Shown here piece by piece: positions 24,470-37,194 of a stretch of 64,000 nt of DNA. The notes beneath the pieces were generated by a model, which was given only the letters and a program-made list of their open reading frames with translations, was not told the origin of the DNA and did no database searches. Source of the stretch: Bedellia somnulentella (Eukaryota > Arthropoda > Insecta > Lepidoptera > Bedelliidae); the NCBI GenBank assembly GCA_963576735.1, contig OY755173.1, positions 7,472,873 to 7,536,872 on the forward strand. Reading direction: 5' to 3'. The stretch's first letter is position 1. Every line of letters begins with the position of its first letter. The translations under genes and the position numbers were made by a program.

Positions 24470-25780
24470 ATTATTTGATATATCCTAAAAAAACGCAAAT
24501 TTAAAATACTCATCATTTTTAAGCTATCTAAAGTAACTGAAGATCTAAACTAAGCGAGATTAAATAGAAACAAAATAGAAGCAAAATCCTAATGGTAATG
24601 CAGCAGTCAAATATTTGTCAGTCGAAGTTGGACTGATTTGCATCGTTCGATTCACTCGTAATCGCTCTCGGTAAATACATTCTGCTCTCATTGCTCCCCA
24701 CTCATACATAGTATGCAGTGTATGCATAAACTCTTCACCTGAAAACGGTGGAAATAAATGCAAAAAACCATTTATAGCTACGTGAAAGCAACTTTAGTTT
24801 TCATGGAAAATCGGAATGCCAAAACAGTGGCGTTGAAAGTTAACCGAAAAACATCGGTGGAGTGTTTGGCAAACAATCGTGATTGTGCAATAAGCCAGCC
24901 AAGTGGATGGTCAGCCGATTGCGGGTTTGAGGACATTTTGAAGCTCTTACCATTTGAAAGGATCTTCTGGTGAACTTTTCTGTTTCGGTTGCAATAGTAA
25001 ATGTTTGTTTTTCACGCTGCGGCCTTAACAAGTGGAGCATGTAGTACGTGAGCAGTGTGGGGTATCTTCATTCTTCAATCCGACGCAGCCGCCGTCCGCA
25101 TCACAATGCAAACCCCTTGCCACCCCCTACCCCAACCCTAGAACACTCCTATTCGCAATTAAAACGATATTATCGGTATCATACACCCTCTTTCTCTCAA
25201 CTTCTAGAACGTGCAGGATTTTTCTCGCTGTTTTAAAATGATATACGTTATGAATATTTATTGTTATTTGAAGTCGTGGAGTTAGTTATTTTGTTAGTTT
25301 TTCTGGATGATTTATGCTGTAAGAAATTGGATTTGACACTAAACAACCATAAGAGGGTTCAGAACAACCTTGGTGCAGCATGCGCATGTAATGTAATATG
25401 TCACTCATCTGTCTTCATTTATTCCTGTCACAGTCTTCTGAACGCCGTCGTTCCCTATGGGGATAAAAGTCGTGAACTTAGGAGTGTTTTTCAGAAGTAT
25501 TTTACCAAGTCTGATATCTTTGTGGTTTAGAGCTCTAAAGTAGAAAACGAAATTGTATCACATTGTTCATACTGTGCGTCTCAGTTAGCTTGGATTTATA
25601 GACAGATTTATTAATAGAAAATTAAGGAGACCTGAATGCCCAGTCTTAAGTACATAAAAATATATTCGAAAACATATTACTTAAATAAATAAAAGAATAA
25701 GGGCGTATAAAACCAGATAACTATGATTTAAACTACGGACAAATGTAGGAAAGGGAACCCTTGACGTACGAAACGTGCTG
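24470..25780. other. Non-coding stretch
   Basis: No supported gene. The patch at about 25,040-25,150 is rich in C and has overlapping short open frames, but no domain or splice pattern is recognisable. Confidence 0.4.
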
Positions 25781-26030
25781 CGTAGTGTTGGCTTAGAATA
25801 GCACTACCCCATTTCTTCCGGTGGGTGTACGTAAGAGGCGACTAATGGTATTGGGGCTTTTAAGGGATTTTTGGGCGATGCGGTTGGAAACCCATCACCA
25901 ACAACCTTTATTCCACCATCTTTTCCCCACTTAATGTTCCAACAGTGGCTGAGTAATTTCCAATTCTTTGACTCTAGCTACCCCTTCTAGGCATTTATAG
26001 CCGTGAGTATATGCGTGTATGTATGTATGT
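25781..26030 (+). mobile_element. SINE-like retroposon copy
   Basis: Same family as at 14,379 and 24,197: head cgtagtgttggcttagaata, middle gcggttggaaacccatcacc, tail ctctagctacccc...ccgtgagtatatgcgtgtatg. More diverged; no clear target-site duplication was found. Confidence 0.85.
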
Positions 26031-29000
26031 TGAATTACATAACGTTAGTTAGCAAAGAAAACCAAAAAACCACTGTTTACTTCATATAAAAATATGAGAA
26101 AAATAATTTTAAATAAAGAACCGGTGGATCTTTATTTAAAATTTAATTCTCATTAACAATGATTTTATCACATAAAATACGAAGTAATCAGTATGTACTG
26201 AGTAGTAGCCATATTGGTGATCCGGCTATCAAGGCGCTGCAAATCTCGGTCATCTGGGCCCGGGCACGTCCTTCATCTGACCCCAAATAAAGCCATCCTT
26301 GCATCAATATCCTTGTTCAGACTACTAATTAAAACACGTTTAGAAACGACGTTATATGTTTACATGATGATGTAGAGTTAGGAAATGAGATATGTAAGCA
26401 CTATCGGGGAATAATGTACTTTTAATAGGTTTAAATAAAATAAGGTTTTCATGAACAAAACCTTTTATAATAAAATAATGTAATTGCAATCCATCCAAAG
26501 ATAGACTTTCTTTTATTTTATTTTTTGTTTCTTTTTATTTATATAAAATCCAGCGCTCCAGAATATTAAACCAAATCACTAACATGTAGTGGTTCATCAA
26601 TACTTTTATACTATAAAGATATGACAATACTGTTTTCTTTGTTTATTTTGATATTTTATTATTCTACACAAAAACCGTCAAGTACAAGAAACTGTAGTCT
26701 TACGATCATGGCTACTAAGAAAAAGACGATTCCGATAATAACTTACATATATGGCCAAGTGAAGTACCAATATTTTCCAAAAGGTCACACAATAAAGTAC
26801 ATGACATTATTTATGTAGGTTCCCTAGCCATTGTCCTAACAGAGCTTTAACAGTATTTTACAAGGGCTTGTCTACAATAGCTTTAGATCGTAACTCTTTG
26901 TCTAAAGCATTAAGTCACGATACGAATTGTCCAAAGTGAAATATTGCGTGTATATCTATTTTGTGGGGCCCCTTTCTGTATTTACATCGGTCACGGGTTT
27001 CTAAAGGAAACACTGTCAGATTGAGGAATGACTTGGAAAGATTAGATTTTGATTGTGTTCTTCAAAAATACTTAAAATGGAAATTTAGTCAAGCCGGTAA
27101 ATTGTTTTGAGAGATGACGCCGCCGTTTCCGCGAATTTCATTCTTGTTTTATCTTTGGAATATTCAGTTTGTTAATTCGAAGTGATTTTGAAATTTGTTT
27201 AATAAATTATTGGGAATGGTGAATTGCCGGCATATTTTGGTTACAACTTTAAGTGATAAATATGTAAGACGGTGAAGCCTATGTATTTTTTCGTCTTTAT
27301 TAATACTTTTGATTTTTAACGTTTGATAAATCGATAAACGCCAGCTGTACGCAGGTGAATGTTTTCTTTCAACAGCAATACATGATAAGCAAAAGCATGG
27401 TATTTATCTCTCTTCTACTTTCAGTTGATAAGTAGGAGTTAAAAAAAATACAGGGGTAGCACACAACCTGCACGTGACCTATTTTGTCAACGTCCGTCTT
27501 AGTACATTATCATATAACCTGAAAATGATCGTATATTTTTGAGTATTTACACTACCTTAATTATTATAGAGATCATTGTTTCGGTGCGTCAGTTAAAATA
27601 ATAAGCATAATATTTTTATTTCAACATTTAAATTAAATTATTAATTATCCCTTCAACAATATGTCACCATCTTAGATTTGTAATTGAAACGCATACATAT
27701 ATGTAACGATTGAAAGGAGTACAAATAAACTAACGATTTAAGGCCAACCAAGGGTTAAGGTTATAAATAGTGGTAAGACCAAAATATTAAATTAATATAA
27801 CAATTAATTCAATTTATGAATACATAAATAGAAGAGACAATAACAGCAGAAAGAAATCCAAAACATCGAAGTAGCCCGGAGGTCGCAATCAAACGGCAAA
27901 GTGTGTCGTAAAACAACATCGCCGAGAACAAAACAGACAGAATCTTATTAAAGTAAATATTTATGGCATCGCTATCAACCGATTGGACGAGGGTTCGTCG
28001 TCTTGATAAATTGTCCCACCGGTCGCGGCCTTACGGCCACTTTCACAAATATTTCTCCTGTTAACGCACCTATCGCTTTAAAGAAGATTCTATGCAAGTG
28101 ATTTATGATTTCACTTTGCGTTTTGTGACATTTTTCCGCAGTTACTTATGTTGGCCCACAATATACCTTTTACAAGTTGACAAATAACTTGTCGAAACAT
28201 AAAACTGCTCCTCTATACTTTCTTACCATCACAATCGGGTTTTTCATGATAACACAAAGAAAATATAATCTCACAAAAATACTAAGTTCAATAACATTTA
28301 TGATAAAATCCTCCTCTGGATCAAAGTTTTATCATGATTTATTATACGAAGTAATGTACGTTAGATTTGTTTTTGTAACATTGTTTGCAAAATTTTGAAA
28401 GACTTGGATATAATAAATCACAATTTTATCGGATGCCATAAAATTGGGTCACCAACAAAGTGTTACTATATATCATTTTCTTTAATCTACTTCACCTGTT
28501 CAGTCAAGAAGAGTTTTCGGTTACAATCAACTCGGTGCGGAACTTGATTGTTCGCAGTCTATTCAACTTTACTATAGCAGAAATGAAGAGGAGCCAATTC
28601 TTTTTACAACAGCTTTCAAGACACATTTCCTTAGCTTGTCGAAAGTTTATCTCCACTTCAACAAAATGCATTAAAATATTCCCGCTTTAATATTCGAGGC
28701 TTACAAGGAACAGTGACGTCATTTTTATGACACATTGTAGTTGCTACATTCAACCTTGTCTAAATGTCAATACGAAACGTTACCCGAGCCGTGTTCCCAA
28801 TCTACTTATAGTTATTTCCGATAAATGCCAACACGAACATTATCGGTACGCAACAATAAATATACAAGCAAATAAGCTTTTCCTAAGTACTAACTTATTA
28901 CACTGCCTGCTGCCATTACTGTAACATAAATCATTTCTATTGGTGTACGTGTAAGACGTAGTTATTAGTTGCTAGTTACAATATTGTATCAAATATTTCA

Positions 29001-32000
29001 GTTGGGTAAAAACATTGTCATTTGCAGCTGAAGAAACTATGAGAAGTTGGATCGTTGAGTATCTCTTAATTATGACGTTGCGTATTTCGTATTACAATAA
29101 TGAAGCAAAACAATAAGGAAAGTTTGGACAGCGGGCGCGGGCCGCTGGCGGACAAGTTGCCGGCTGCTGTTTGAGTGCCTTGTTGAGTTCGCTCCTAATG
29201 AAAACTTACTATTTGCCAGAAACAGAGTATTTCTTTTATTGAGCATACAACGGCTCCAAATGACTCAGCCAATTAGTGTAGCTGCGACTATTCGAATAAT
29301 GTTGTCTTAACTAGATATTCCTATGAGTTGAGTGAGATTTTTTCACAGATAGTTATTTTATGAAATGAAATTCCATATTCTGGTACTTTGTCCTGTCTAA
29401 AATAAAGAACAACAATTTTTTACTCACACGATTTGTTAGCTCTTTGGTGAAGAAAAACAAACTGTTCCTATTTTGATTAGTAAATTATCACTTTCATACA
29501 TGTTTGTGTACGGAAAAATATAGCAAATAATTCCTTTTTTTCTATAACACCAAATTGATGCATATAAATTGTTGTATACCCACGCGTTTCTATACCTTCT
29601 TTATCTTTTCATGTAGTCACAAAAGAATTATTTTGTATCGGAACGTTGAGGAAAAATGCTCCTTTTGTAAAACACGCAACACTTAGGTCAGGGTAGACGT
29701 CATGCCTAGCAAAAATATTCTCTGATATATTTTACGAGAGCCTGCTACTAGAGGAAAAAATTACGAGCATGTATTGTCCTCGAAGAAGTATAAAAATTTA
29801 GCGTATCGGGCGAAAAATTTGTTATGGCAGCAATACGTTACCATAATGTTGAATATGTTTCGCATTGTAGATATTTTGAGTAGCAGAGGCAACTTCGCTG
29901 GAGTCACATCATTTAGGCACACGAACCAAAAACTTGGGACAACAAACGTATGCAATAAAAACTTATAATAATATTATTTTCATTGAAAAACTCATATGAG
30001 CTATACAACTCAAAATATATAAATATAAAAACTCACTCTTTTACTATTGAAAACCATAATATTGGATTTTAAACTTAATTAGTTTTGAACACTGTCTTAA
30101 GACTTTGATACTCTTGTTCTTACTTATATCATAAGATTCCATTCTATCCAAACCAACTGCTTAACTACTTCTGGCACTAGAAAAGAGACGAAGATAAAAA
30201 AATAAACCATTATCGTTTTTAAGTTGCCAACCGCAGCATCTTTATACCTACAGGAATAACTAAGATAGTGTTATCACATCACGGCTCAATAAATAAAATA
30301 TCACATTTTTATTATTAGAAAGGATAACAAATCGGAATAAGATATCTTCCAATCTGTCAAATGCACGTGCAGACCTGAGCATGGACATGTCGTATTGGAA
30401 GTTTTTCATAATCCCTCTCTGATATTCTCCGCTATCTTATATTAAAACGTGAATCGGGCACAGGTGCGAAATCTGAATTAATAAACGGCAAATCAATTCA
30501 CGAAATCCATAATTTGTCTCCGAAAAAGTATGCGATGAAGGAATATCTGGTCGATAAATACTTGTTAATTCGGTATTGCGGTTTCCATTTTCTGTTTGTT
30601 ATTTACATTGCAGTTAACATAAACTAGTAACCAGTAATAGTTTGCTATACAAATAAGATAAAAAAAAAAACTCGGTTGATTACTATGTCAACTCTGGTTT
30701 CTTCTTAATATTGTATTTCTTCCAGCTCAGTAATATATTTTAATACCAGTTTGTAAATGCAGGTATTATGTGACTAACAAAGTCTCAGCAGTGCTGCAAT
30801 TCTCTGTAGCATAAGAAAAATAACTGTAATTTCTTGAGCGACGCTAGAGTACTTTCATTAGCGTTTCACAGGTACAATTGCCAGTTCAAATAATTGTGTT
30901 TATGGAATCCTTTTCTTACGCAGTGATTATTTATCCTCTTTTGTTACGAGAACTGACGTGGATGAATTTAACGAAAATGCCCCATTTATTCAAACAAAGG
31001 CTCGAAATCTGAAACTTTTTGTGTGGTTAGTGACAACGCTCCGCCTCTCACTTTATTTTTGCTGACATTTTATTTTTAACTTTTTTATCAACACACGTAG
31101 GCTATTTGAAAAAGGTTGATGTAAGAGTCTCTTAACATCGTAGTTCACTCAGTTGGATACACGTGTAAATATTTAAGGATATAAGGTTCGACCGCGAGCC
31201 ACGTTGCGCAACCACACTGTTATACTTATGAGCCATATATCCGTTTCAATAATAAAGAGCACGTGCCCACTGTTTTATGTAACAATTGCGTGTATCGATT
31301 TGTGATGGAAACCAATATAACTGAATGTCAATGTAGAGTTGGTTCGTTGTGTTCGTTCTGAAAACGTTTAGAGAAAATACAATTGTCTACACAACTTGAC
31401 TGATCCCCTATTTGCCTTTTCGGGTTGTTATTATCTTTGCCTCAATTCCCACGCAAAGCCACTCGGTCGCGCGCGAAATACCAAATGCGGCCCGCTTTTT
31501 GGTGAGCGTACGAATTGCGCTGTTTGTTTAGGTCACCTTAAGCCCCAAAAGGTTATGAGCTTAATATTAACAAAGAGGCATCTTTGGTCGCCGCATTATA
31601 AGTATTGACCTTAGGTGTAGTATTTGAAGATTTCAAGTGTTCAGCAAGCATGTAAACGGTTGTAATTCGTTTGGGACTTTTGGTATTTGGTGCTTTGAGG
31701 TTTATTTAAACGTGAGTATGAATTTATAAGTAAAAGATAGTACAAAGTTAGTGAACAGTAAGGGTGCTAGATGCGTGTCAGCATATCACACGTAATGTTT
31801 ACGCAGTGGCCCGCCTAATGCTATTTGTTGTGAGTCGTGGAAGGTGGACGCACCCGTCACCTCGCCTTCTGTGTATCTTTATTATTAGTAGACACACGCC
31901 TTCACTCACCTTGTTAACTTTGTCACCACTAACTATCCGGGTCTCGTGATTCTAAGATATACATCAACAAGAAAGTAGTAAACGTCTATACGTTACACTG

Positions 32001-32392
32001 TTCAAATAACAATGTAACTCAGGTGATAAGTTGCCGATCCTTTCCTTCCGAACACGCGAATATCTCGAACAGTTTAAAGAGGCAAATTCAGTTTAGGTTG
32101 TTCCCGGTGTGATGGTGAAAGTTTTATTAAATTGTGAGGCACAAAGGAGGGCCGGTGGCTCGGTGCCTGCTCGTGCCGTCGCCGCACAATACCCGCGTTG
32201 ATAGGCTGTTGTCGAAAACTGATTGACGCAGCTCTTTGAAATTTAACTCGATGAAAATTGGTTTTAATTAAACCGATATCAAAGATACTACGCCACATTT
32301 TGATGTTTTTAAAAGCGGTTCACCCCATCAATCTGGCACGATTAACTACACAAACGTGTGAATTATATTAACGTTAATATTTTTTGTTACAG
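26031..32392. other. Long non-coding stretch before the first recognised Rbp6 exon
   Basis: Probably Rbp6 intron, since the exon at 32,393 starts inside RRM2. No RRM1 or early RRM2 coding sequence was found here. GC-richer patches stand out from the AT-rich background at about 26,205-26,290, 27,870-28,050, 29,120-29,200, 31,440-31,570 and 32,130-32,230; these could be regulatory or old element remnants. A TGACGTCA palindrome lies at 28,714-28,721. Confidence 0.45.
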
Positions 32393-32475
32393 GTTTCGGC
32401 TTTGTCACATTTCAAAGCGAAGACATAGTAGACAAAGTGTGCGAAATACATTTTCACGAAATCAACAACAAAATG
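32393..32475 (+). CDS. Rbp6 exon: RRM2 RNP1 to end of RRM2
   Basis: Rbp6 is a Musashi-family protein that binds target mRNAs and regulates them after transcription. This exon follows the acceptor ttttttgttacag and ends at the donor ATG|gtgagt. It is 83 nt, entering in phase 1 and leaving in phase 0. Its translation begins (G)[19 protein letters not shown] and ends HEINNKM. FGFVTF is the RNP1 core of the second RRM, and the rest is the last helix and strand typical of Musashi-type RRM2. The preceding exon should end in the codon start G of ...RG; it was not found in the window. The join to the exon at 46,906 keeps the frame across a 14.4-kb intron containing a LINE. Confidence 0.96.
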
Positions 32476-33600
32476 GTGAGTACGATTCAAAGTTTTATAG
32501 TTATTTAGGCGTAACATACTATCGACATGTGTCAACGGTAAATGGGAAACGACTAGTTTTCAAAACTAAATAGAAATAAATATGTGATTGACACGGAACA
32601 TGGACAGAGCAATCCGTGCTCGATGTTAACAGTCATTCCCCGTAGAAATATCAATTAGAGGCAAAGAAACCGTCGGGCTGGCTCTGTGCCAGACAGCGCC
32701 AATAAAATGCTACTAAAACCCGTTTTACTGTGTTTAGATTTTCCCTCCCGCACCCCGCCTCACCGCGTTTCACCCCTTTCATGTGACAACTCCATTCAGA
32801 AAATGGTCAAGGGGCGTCAACTGTTTGTTGCGTTGATTTACTGTATCCACAATAGCAAAGTATTTCAGCGTTTTATGTTTTGCGTGGAATTTTATCGATA
32901 TTATCATGGTGGACATTTCAAATAAACAGTAACCTCAAGAAAATGTCATATAAAGCGCGGTCTTTCTCCGTATAAATATAACCTTTTTATCAACGGACAT
33001 TAAAAGTCGCCATTTATAACGCCATTACAATCATGTGACGCTATAAACCTGTACAAACTTCAGCGGCTATTAACGTGTGTGCACGCGACATAGTTTCATT
33101 GCTGTATCTTTATTAATTCACCGAAAATTTGACGACGTTTATTACGATGAATTGGCGTTATATAAAAAAATAATTAAAGTTATTTCAATTTTATTTGTTG
33201 TCCATTAGAAAACACGGTGAAACTAACAATCATGAACTATTTGATGAATTCTATAGATATTTAAGACAACTTGGATTGAGTTAACATTAAAGTTTGTTCA
33301 TCAATGTTGAAAAATCTTAGTGATTATATGTATATACATTTTCTTAAAATAATCAATAAGTTCTGTTTAACTAAGCCCATTTTAAAATTACTAAATCATT
33401 AAATAACATCAATGTAGTAAGGTTTTACTCAAAAAAGTATACACACTTTTGTTGAGTTAAAAAAAACAAGGACGTGTTATAATTCAAGTGTTCCCATCGG
33501 TTGACTAACGTTTCTGCGCCTAATGATATTCCAAAATAACTAAATTTATAAATAACTGTTTTGGTATAAATATGATAGCGTATTCACATTTCACATAAAC
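32476..33600. other. Rbp6 intron, first part
   Basis: AT-rich intron sequence between the exon donor and the LINE insertion. Nothing coding is recognised; a C-rich patch lies at about 32,740-32,790. Confidence 0.6.
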
Positions 33601-36156
33601 ATAATTAGAAGAACGAAAATGGCGAGAAAGTTATTGAGGTATGTTTGGCGAGGAATCTTTGTGTTACAAACACGTTGTTTGAACACAAAGATATCCATAT
33701 GTATACAAGACAGAGAGGAAACGAGAGAAGTATGATTGATTTTGTGATTGTTGATGAAAGGCTGAGAGCAAAGGTTGTTGACACCAGAGTCTATAGGGGC
33801 ACGAATGTTGGCACAGATCACTTTCTTGTTATATCCCGAGTGAGAGGTCTGTGCACGCGTTGGCGTCATAGGGCCAAAATGTCAACAACGGATCTTGCGA
33901 GAATAAAAGTGGAGAAATTGCAAGATGATGAAAAGATCAGTGATGAATACGTGAAGAAATTGGATGATAGACTAAGTTGCGTGGAGATGAGGGATGAAAT
34001 GGAAATAGAAGAAGTATGGAATGTGCTCAAATCGACAATGGTTGAATGTGCGACGGAAGTATGTGGATTGTGTAAAAGGTCAAATAGACCACCAACAAGT
34101 TGGTGGGATAAGAGTGTGAAAGAGGCAGTCGAAGATAAGAAGAAAGCTTGGTTAGATTTACTAGCGGTCAGAGCTAGTAAACGAATGGATGCGAGAGTAA
34201 CAGATGATGTAGTGAAAAGTTGTGAAGATGAATATAAGAGAGTTAAGAATGAGGTTAAGAAGAAAATAGAAAAGAAAAAGCGTGATCTGGTAGAATGGTG
34301 TGAAAGGAAACTCTCTGATAATTTCCGGAATAACAAAAAGTTGTTCTGGAAATATGTCCGGAAAGAAAAGGGAGTTTCCCAAAACACGAGAGTGAATGTA
34401 GTGAAAGATGATCAGGGTGAATTGGCGACGGATGAAAGTAGCATGAAACGAGTATGGAAGAACTATTTTGAGGGACTCTTTGAAAAAGAGGATGCATCCG
34501 TTTCTTCGCCAATCGGCAGTAATGTTGATTGGATCGATGCGATGGGTGCCTTTAGTGAAAGTGAGATCAGTATGGAAGAAATAATGAAAGCAATGAAAAG
34601 TATGAAAATAGGGAAGGCGGCAGGGTATGATAGGATAACGATCGAAATGCTGAGGGCTGGTAAAGGGTTGGTGGCTTCTTGGTTGTACTTCCTTTTCCAA
34701 AAGTGCTGGTCGAGTGGCAAAGTACCACAAGACTGGTGCAAGGCGGTGATTGTGCCCCTGTATAAAGGAAAAGGGTCACGCCAGGAGGCTAAAAACTACC
34801 GCGGCATTAGCCTACTCAGCATTGTCGGTAAATTGTATGCAAAGGTATTGATCGAAAGAGTGATGAATGAAACTGATGAGAAAATATGGGATGTGCAAGC
34901 AGGATTTAGGAAAGGAATGGGATGTATGGATCAAATCTTCTCTCTAAGGAGCATCACCGAAAAGTTCTTAGCTAAGAACCAAAAGGTGTATTGCTCCTTC
35001 ATTGATTTAGAGAAGGCGTATGATAGGGTGGTAAGAAAGTGTTTATGGGAGGTTTTATCCAAGTTCGGTTTGGGGAGTCAACTTATACGTGCATTGGTAT
35101 CACTCTATGAGGATTCTAGTGCATGTGTAAGAGTAAACGGGGAAAACACTGACTGGTTCGGAATCTCTAGGGGTGTCCGACAGGGATGTGTAGCTTCTCC
35201 GTGGCTCTTCAATTTGTTCATGGATGACTGTTTGACAGAGTTGCGTGAAAGTGATTATGGACTAAGAATGGGTGGATTCATCATTAAATGCCTCTTGTAT
35301 GCTGACGATCAAGTGCTACTTGCATCATCGGCAGAAGAGTTGCAAGAGATGATGAATATTGCATGTGAGTCTTTTGTAAGAAAGGGAATGAGGGTGAATG
35401 TGGATAAAACAAAAACTATGGTTTTTGAGAGAGAGGTGAATATGACCGAATGCGTGATTGAGATTAATGGTAAGAAAGTGGAACAAGTGAAAGAGTTTGT
35501 ATATTTGGGTAGTTTGTTTACTAGGGATGGAAAGTGTGATGAAGATATCGAGAGAAGAGTGAAAAAGGGTAATGCGATTAATGGAGCATTGGATGGTCTA
35601 ATGTCTAGTCAATCGGTGTCCGAAAGGGCCCGAATGGCTGTGCATGATGCCATTCTTGTTCCTACGCTTATGTATGGCAGTGAATGTTGGGTGTGGCAGA
35701 AGAAGCATGAAAGCAGAGTGAATGCAGTAGAAATGAGGTCCCTCAGAAAAGTTTGTAATGTAAGGTTATGTGATCGTGTGAGGAACGATGTGATTCGTGA
35801 AAGGTGTGGTGTAAAAGATGATATTGTAAGTAAGATAGAAAAAGGAATGTTGAGATGGTTTGGGCACATCGAGAGGATGGATGATAGGAAATTGGTAAAA
35901 GGTATCTATAGAGCTAATGTGGAAGGTAATGTTAATAGAGGACGGCCACGAAAGACACACTTGGACCAAATTGAAAGTGTGCTCAAAAAGGCAGGCGTCC
36001 GAAGTATGAAGAATAAAAGAGCATGTATGAAAAGATTGATGGATGTAGACGAAGCAAGAGAGGTTTGCCAGGATCGTACGAAGTGGCGATCGATAGTCTC
36101 TGCCTACCCCAATGGGAATTAACGGCGTGAGTGTATGTATGTATGTATAATTAGAA
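33601..36156 (+). mobile_element. 5'-truncated RTE-type LINE with 10-bp TSD
   Basis: The direct repeat ATAATTAGAA at 33601-33610 and 36147-36156 brackets an insertion of 2,536 bp (33611-36146). The body starts inside the endonuclease domain and ends with a taacggcgtgagtgtatgtatgtatg tail made of short repeats rather than poly(A), as in RTE-type elements. It sits in the Rbp6 intron in the same orientation as the gene. The undamaged reading frame and intact duplication suggest a recent insertion. I judge it RTE superfamily, possibly RTE-X-like, from overall protein style; exact clade is uncertain. Confidence 0.93.
33645..36122 (+). CDS. LINE polyprotein fragment: endonuclease C-term plus reverse transcriptase
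   Basis: An 825-codon frame without a stop; it stays open upstream to 33609, so the listed TTG start is arbitrary. The first 65 residues are the C-terminal part of an AP-type endonuclease, with MIDFVIVDE at 30-38 and the GTDHFLV motif at 56-62 (Asp58, His59). The reverse transcriptase follows: YRGISLLSIVGKLYAKVLIE, the FIDLEKAYD motif at 452-460 (catalytic Asp454), GVRQGCVASP, and the YADD box at 552-555. The C-terminal region has the WFGHIERMDD and GRPRKTHLDQI motifs common in RTE-like elements. It nicks DNA and copies its own RNA at the target. Here the N-terminal endonuclease is missing, so this copy cannot be autonomous. Confidence 0.95.
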   Translation: MARNLCVTNTLFEHKDIHMYTRQRGNERSMIDFVIVDERLRAKVVDTRVYRGTNVGTDHFLVISRVRGLCTRWRHRAKMSTTDLARIKVEKLQDDEKISDEYVKKLDDRLSCVEMRDEMEIEEVWNVLKSTMVECATEVCGLCKRSNRPPTSWWDKSVKEAVEDKKKAWLDLLAVRASKRMDARVTDDVVKSCEDEYKRVKNEVKKKIEKKKRDLVEWCERKLSDNFRNNKKLFWKYVRKEKGVSQNTRVNVVKDDQGELATDESSMKRVWKNYFEGLFEKEDASVSSPIGSNVDWIDAMGAFSESEISMEEIMKAMKSMKIGKAAGYDRITIEMLRAGKGLVASWLYFLFQKCWSSGKVPQDWCKAVIVPLYKGKGSRQEAKNYRGISLLSIVGKLYAKVLIERVMNETDEKIWDVQAGFRKGMGCMDQIFSLRSITEKFLAKNQKVYCSFIDLEKAYDRVVRKCLWEVLSKFGLGSQLIRALVSLYEDSSACVRVNGENTDWFGISRGVRQGCVASPWLFNLFMDDCLTELRESDYGLRMGGFIIKCLLYADDQVLLASSAEELQEMMNIACESFVRKGMRVNVDKTKTMVFEREVNMTECVIEINGKKVEQVKEFVYLGSLFTRDGKCDEDIERRVKKGNAINGALDGLMSSQSVSERARMAVHDAILVPTLMYGSECWVWQKKHESRVNAVEMRSLRKVCNVRLCDRVRNDVIRERCGVKDDIVSKIEKGMLRWFGHIERMDDRKLVKGIYRANVEGNVNRGRPRKTHLDQIESVLKKAGVRSMKNKRACMKRLMDVDEAREVCQDRTKWRSIVSAYPNGN

Positions 36157-37194
36157 ATTATAAATTATGCCACATTATGACAAACTGAATTATGCGACTA
36201 AAGGCGCTCCCGATCTCATAAATTCCGCAGACGTACTAGCGACACTTATTCAGCAAAAGGTAATTTTACGATGCGCCTCCCGTAGATTATTAAAAAGTGC
36301 AAAGCAGACGCAACCTGTTGTCGAGCCACTACATTACCGTTCACACTCTCGTGGGCACGCCATTATCTTTGTTTTCAACTTTGAAAAAAGAGCTGACGCG
36401 ACGAATACAACCCTCCCTTTGGCGCTGCCGATGCATATTCCTGATTATTAATGCTCGTTTTTTGTATGCCTGCCGTCATTGTCTCCGACGTTACTTGGTG
36501 ATACCAGGGGGCCATGTCTAAGTGGAGCAAACAACGAACAAAGACGTCAAACAAATGGTTTATGTTTTAGAGTAATCACGCGTCGGGCCCGTGCGAAACG
36601 ACATGTGTGTAAACATTACTTATTTCTCTCTCCTTAGTTTCGTCCCCTATACATCAGTGAAAAATTGGGACTCATTTATTATCAAAGGTTGTTTTTTTGG
36701 GTTCACTTGTAGCTAACTAACGTAAATACGAGTAACTATTTAATTTCTTGTAGGATAAGACAGAATAAAGTCAAAGTAAAAGAAGATCTTACGCATCAAA
36801 GTAAAATTATTTCATTTTTGGTTTTGATTTCTTTTTCGAAATAGCAAGGTAAAATGATGCCATCAAAAACTAATAAGAATATCATATGCAATAAAAAATA
36901 CAGTAGGCCAAGTTACGTCGTCATGACGTAAGGAAGTCGTGGTAACTCATAAAAATACGTCATCCTTTATATTAAAATGGTCGTTAAGGTTATAGCGAAG
37001 CTCGCCCGACAGATACGGAACAGCTAATAAAAAAATATGACATTATATAAGTAGCTATCTGAAGCTTGATTTGAGATTTAAATGTTTGTTAACATTATAT
37101 TTAAAATTATGTACTAAATAACAATAACTTACAATTCTGTATTTTAGACACTACTGGTATATATAATAAATAGAAACACTATATTTTGAAAACA
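36157..37194. other. Rbp6 intron between LINE and next element
   Basis: AT-rich with a CpG-containing patch at about 36,200-36,520. Short overlapping open frames there show no recognisable domain. Confidence 0.5.

Noticed and set aside
11465..32392. Search for RRM1 and early RRM2 exons of Rbp6
   Set aside because: No sequence resembling the Musashi RRM1 or the KIFVGG-type start of RRM2 was found; they probably lie upstream of the window.
33866..35969. Several minus-strand open frames across the LINE
   Set aside because: They are antisense shadows of the reverse-transcriptase frame.
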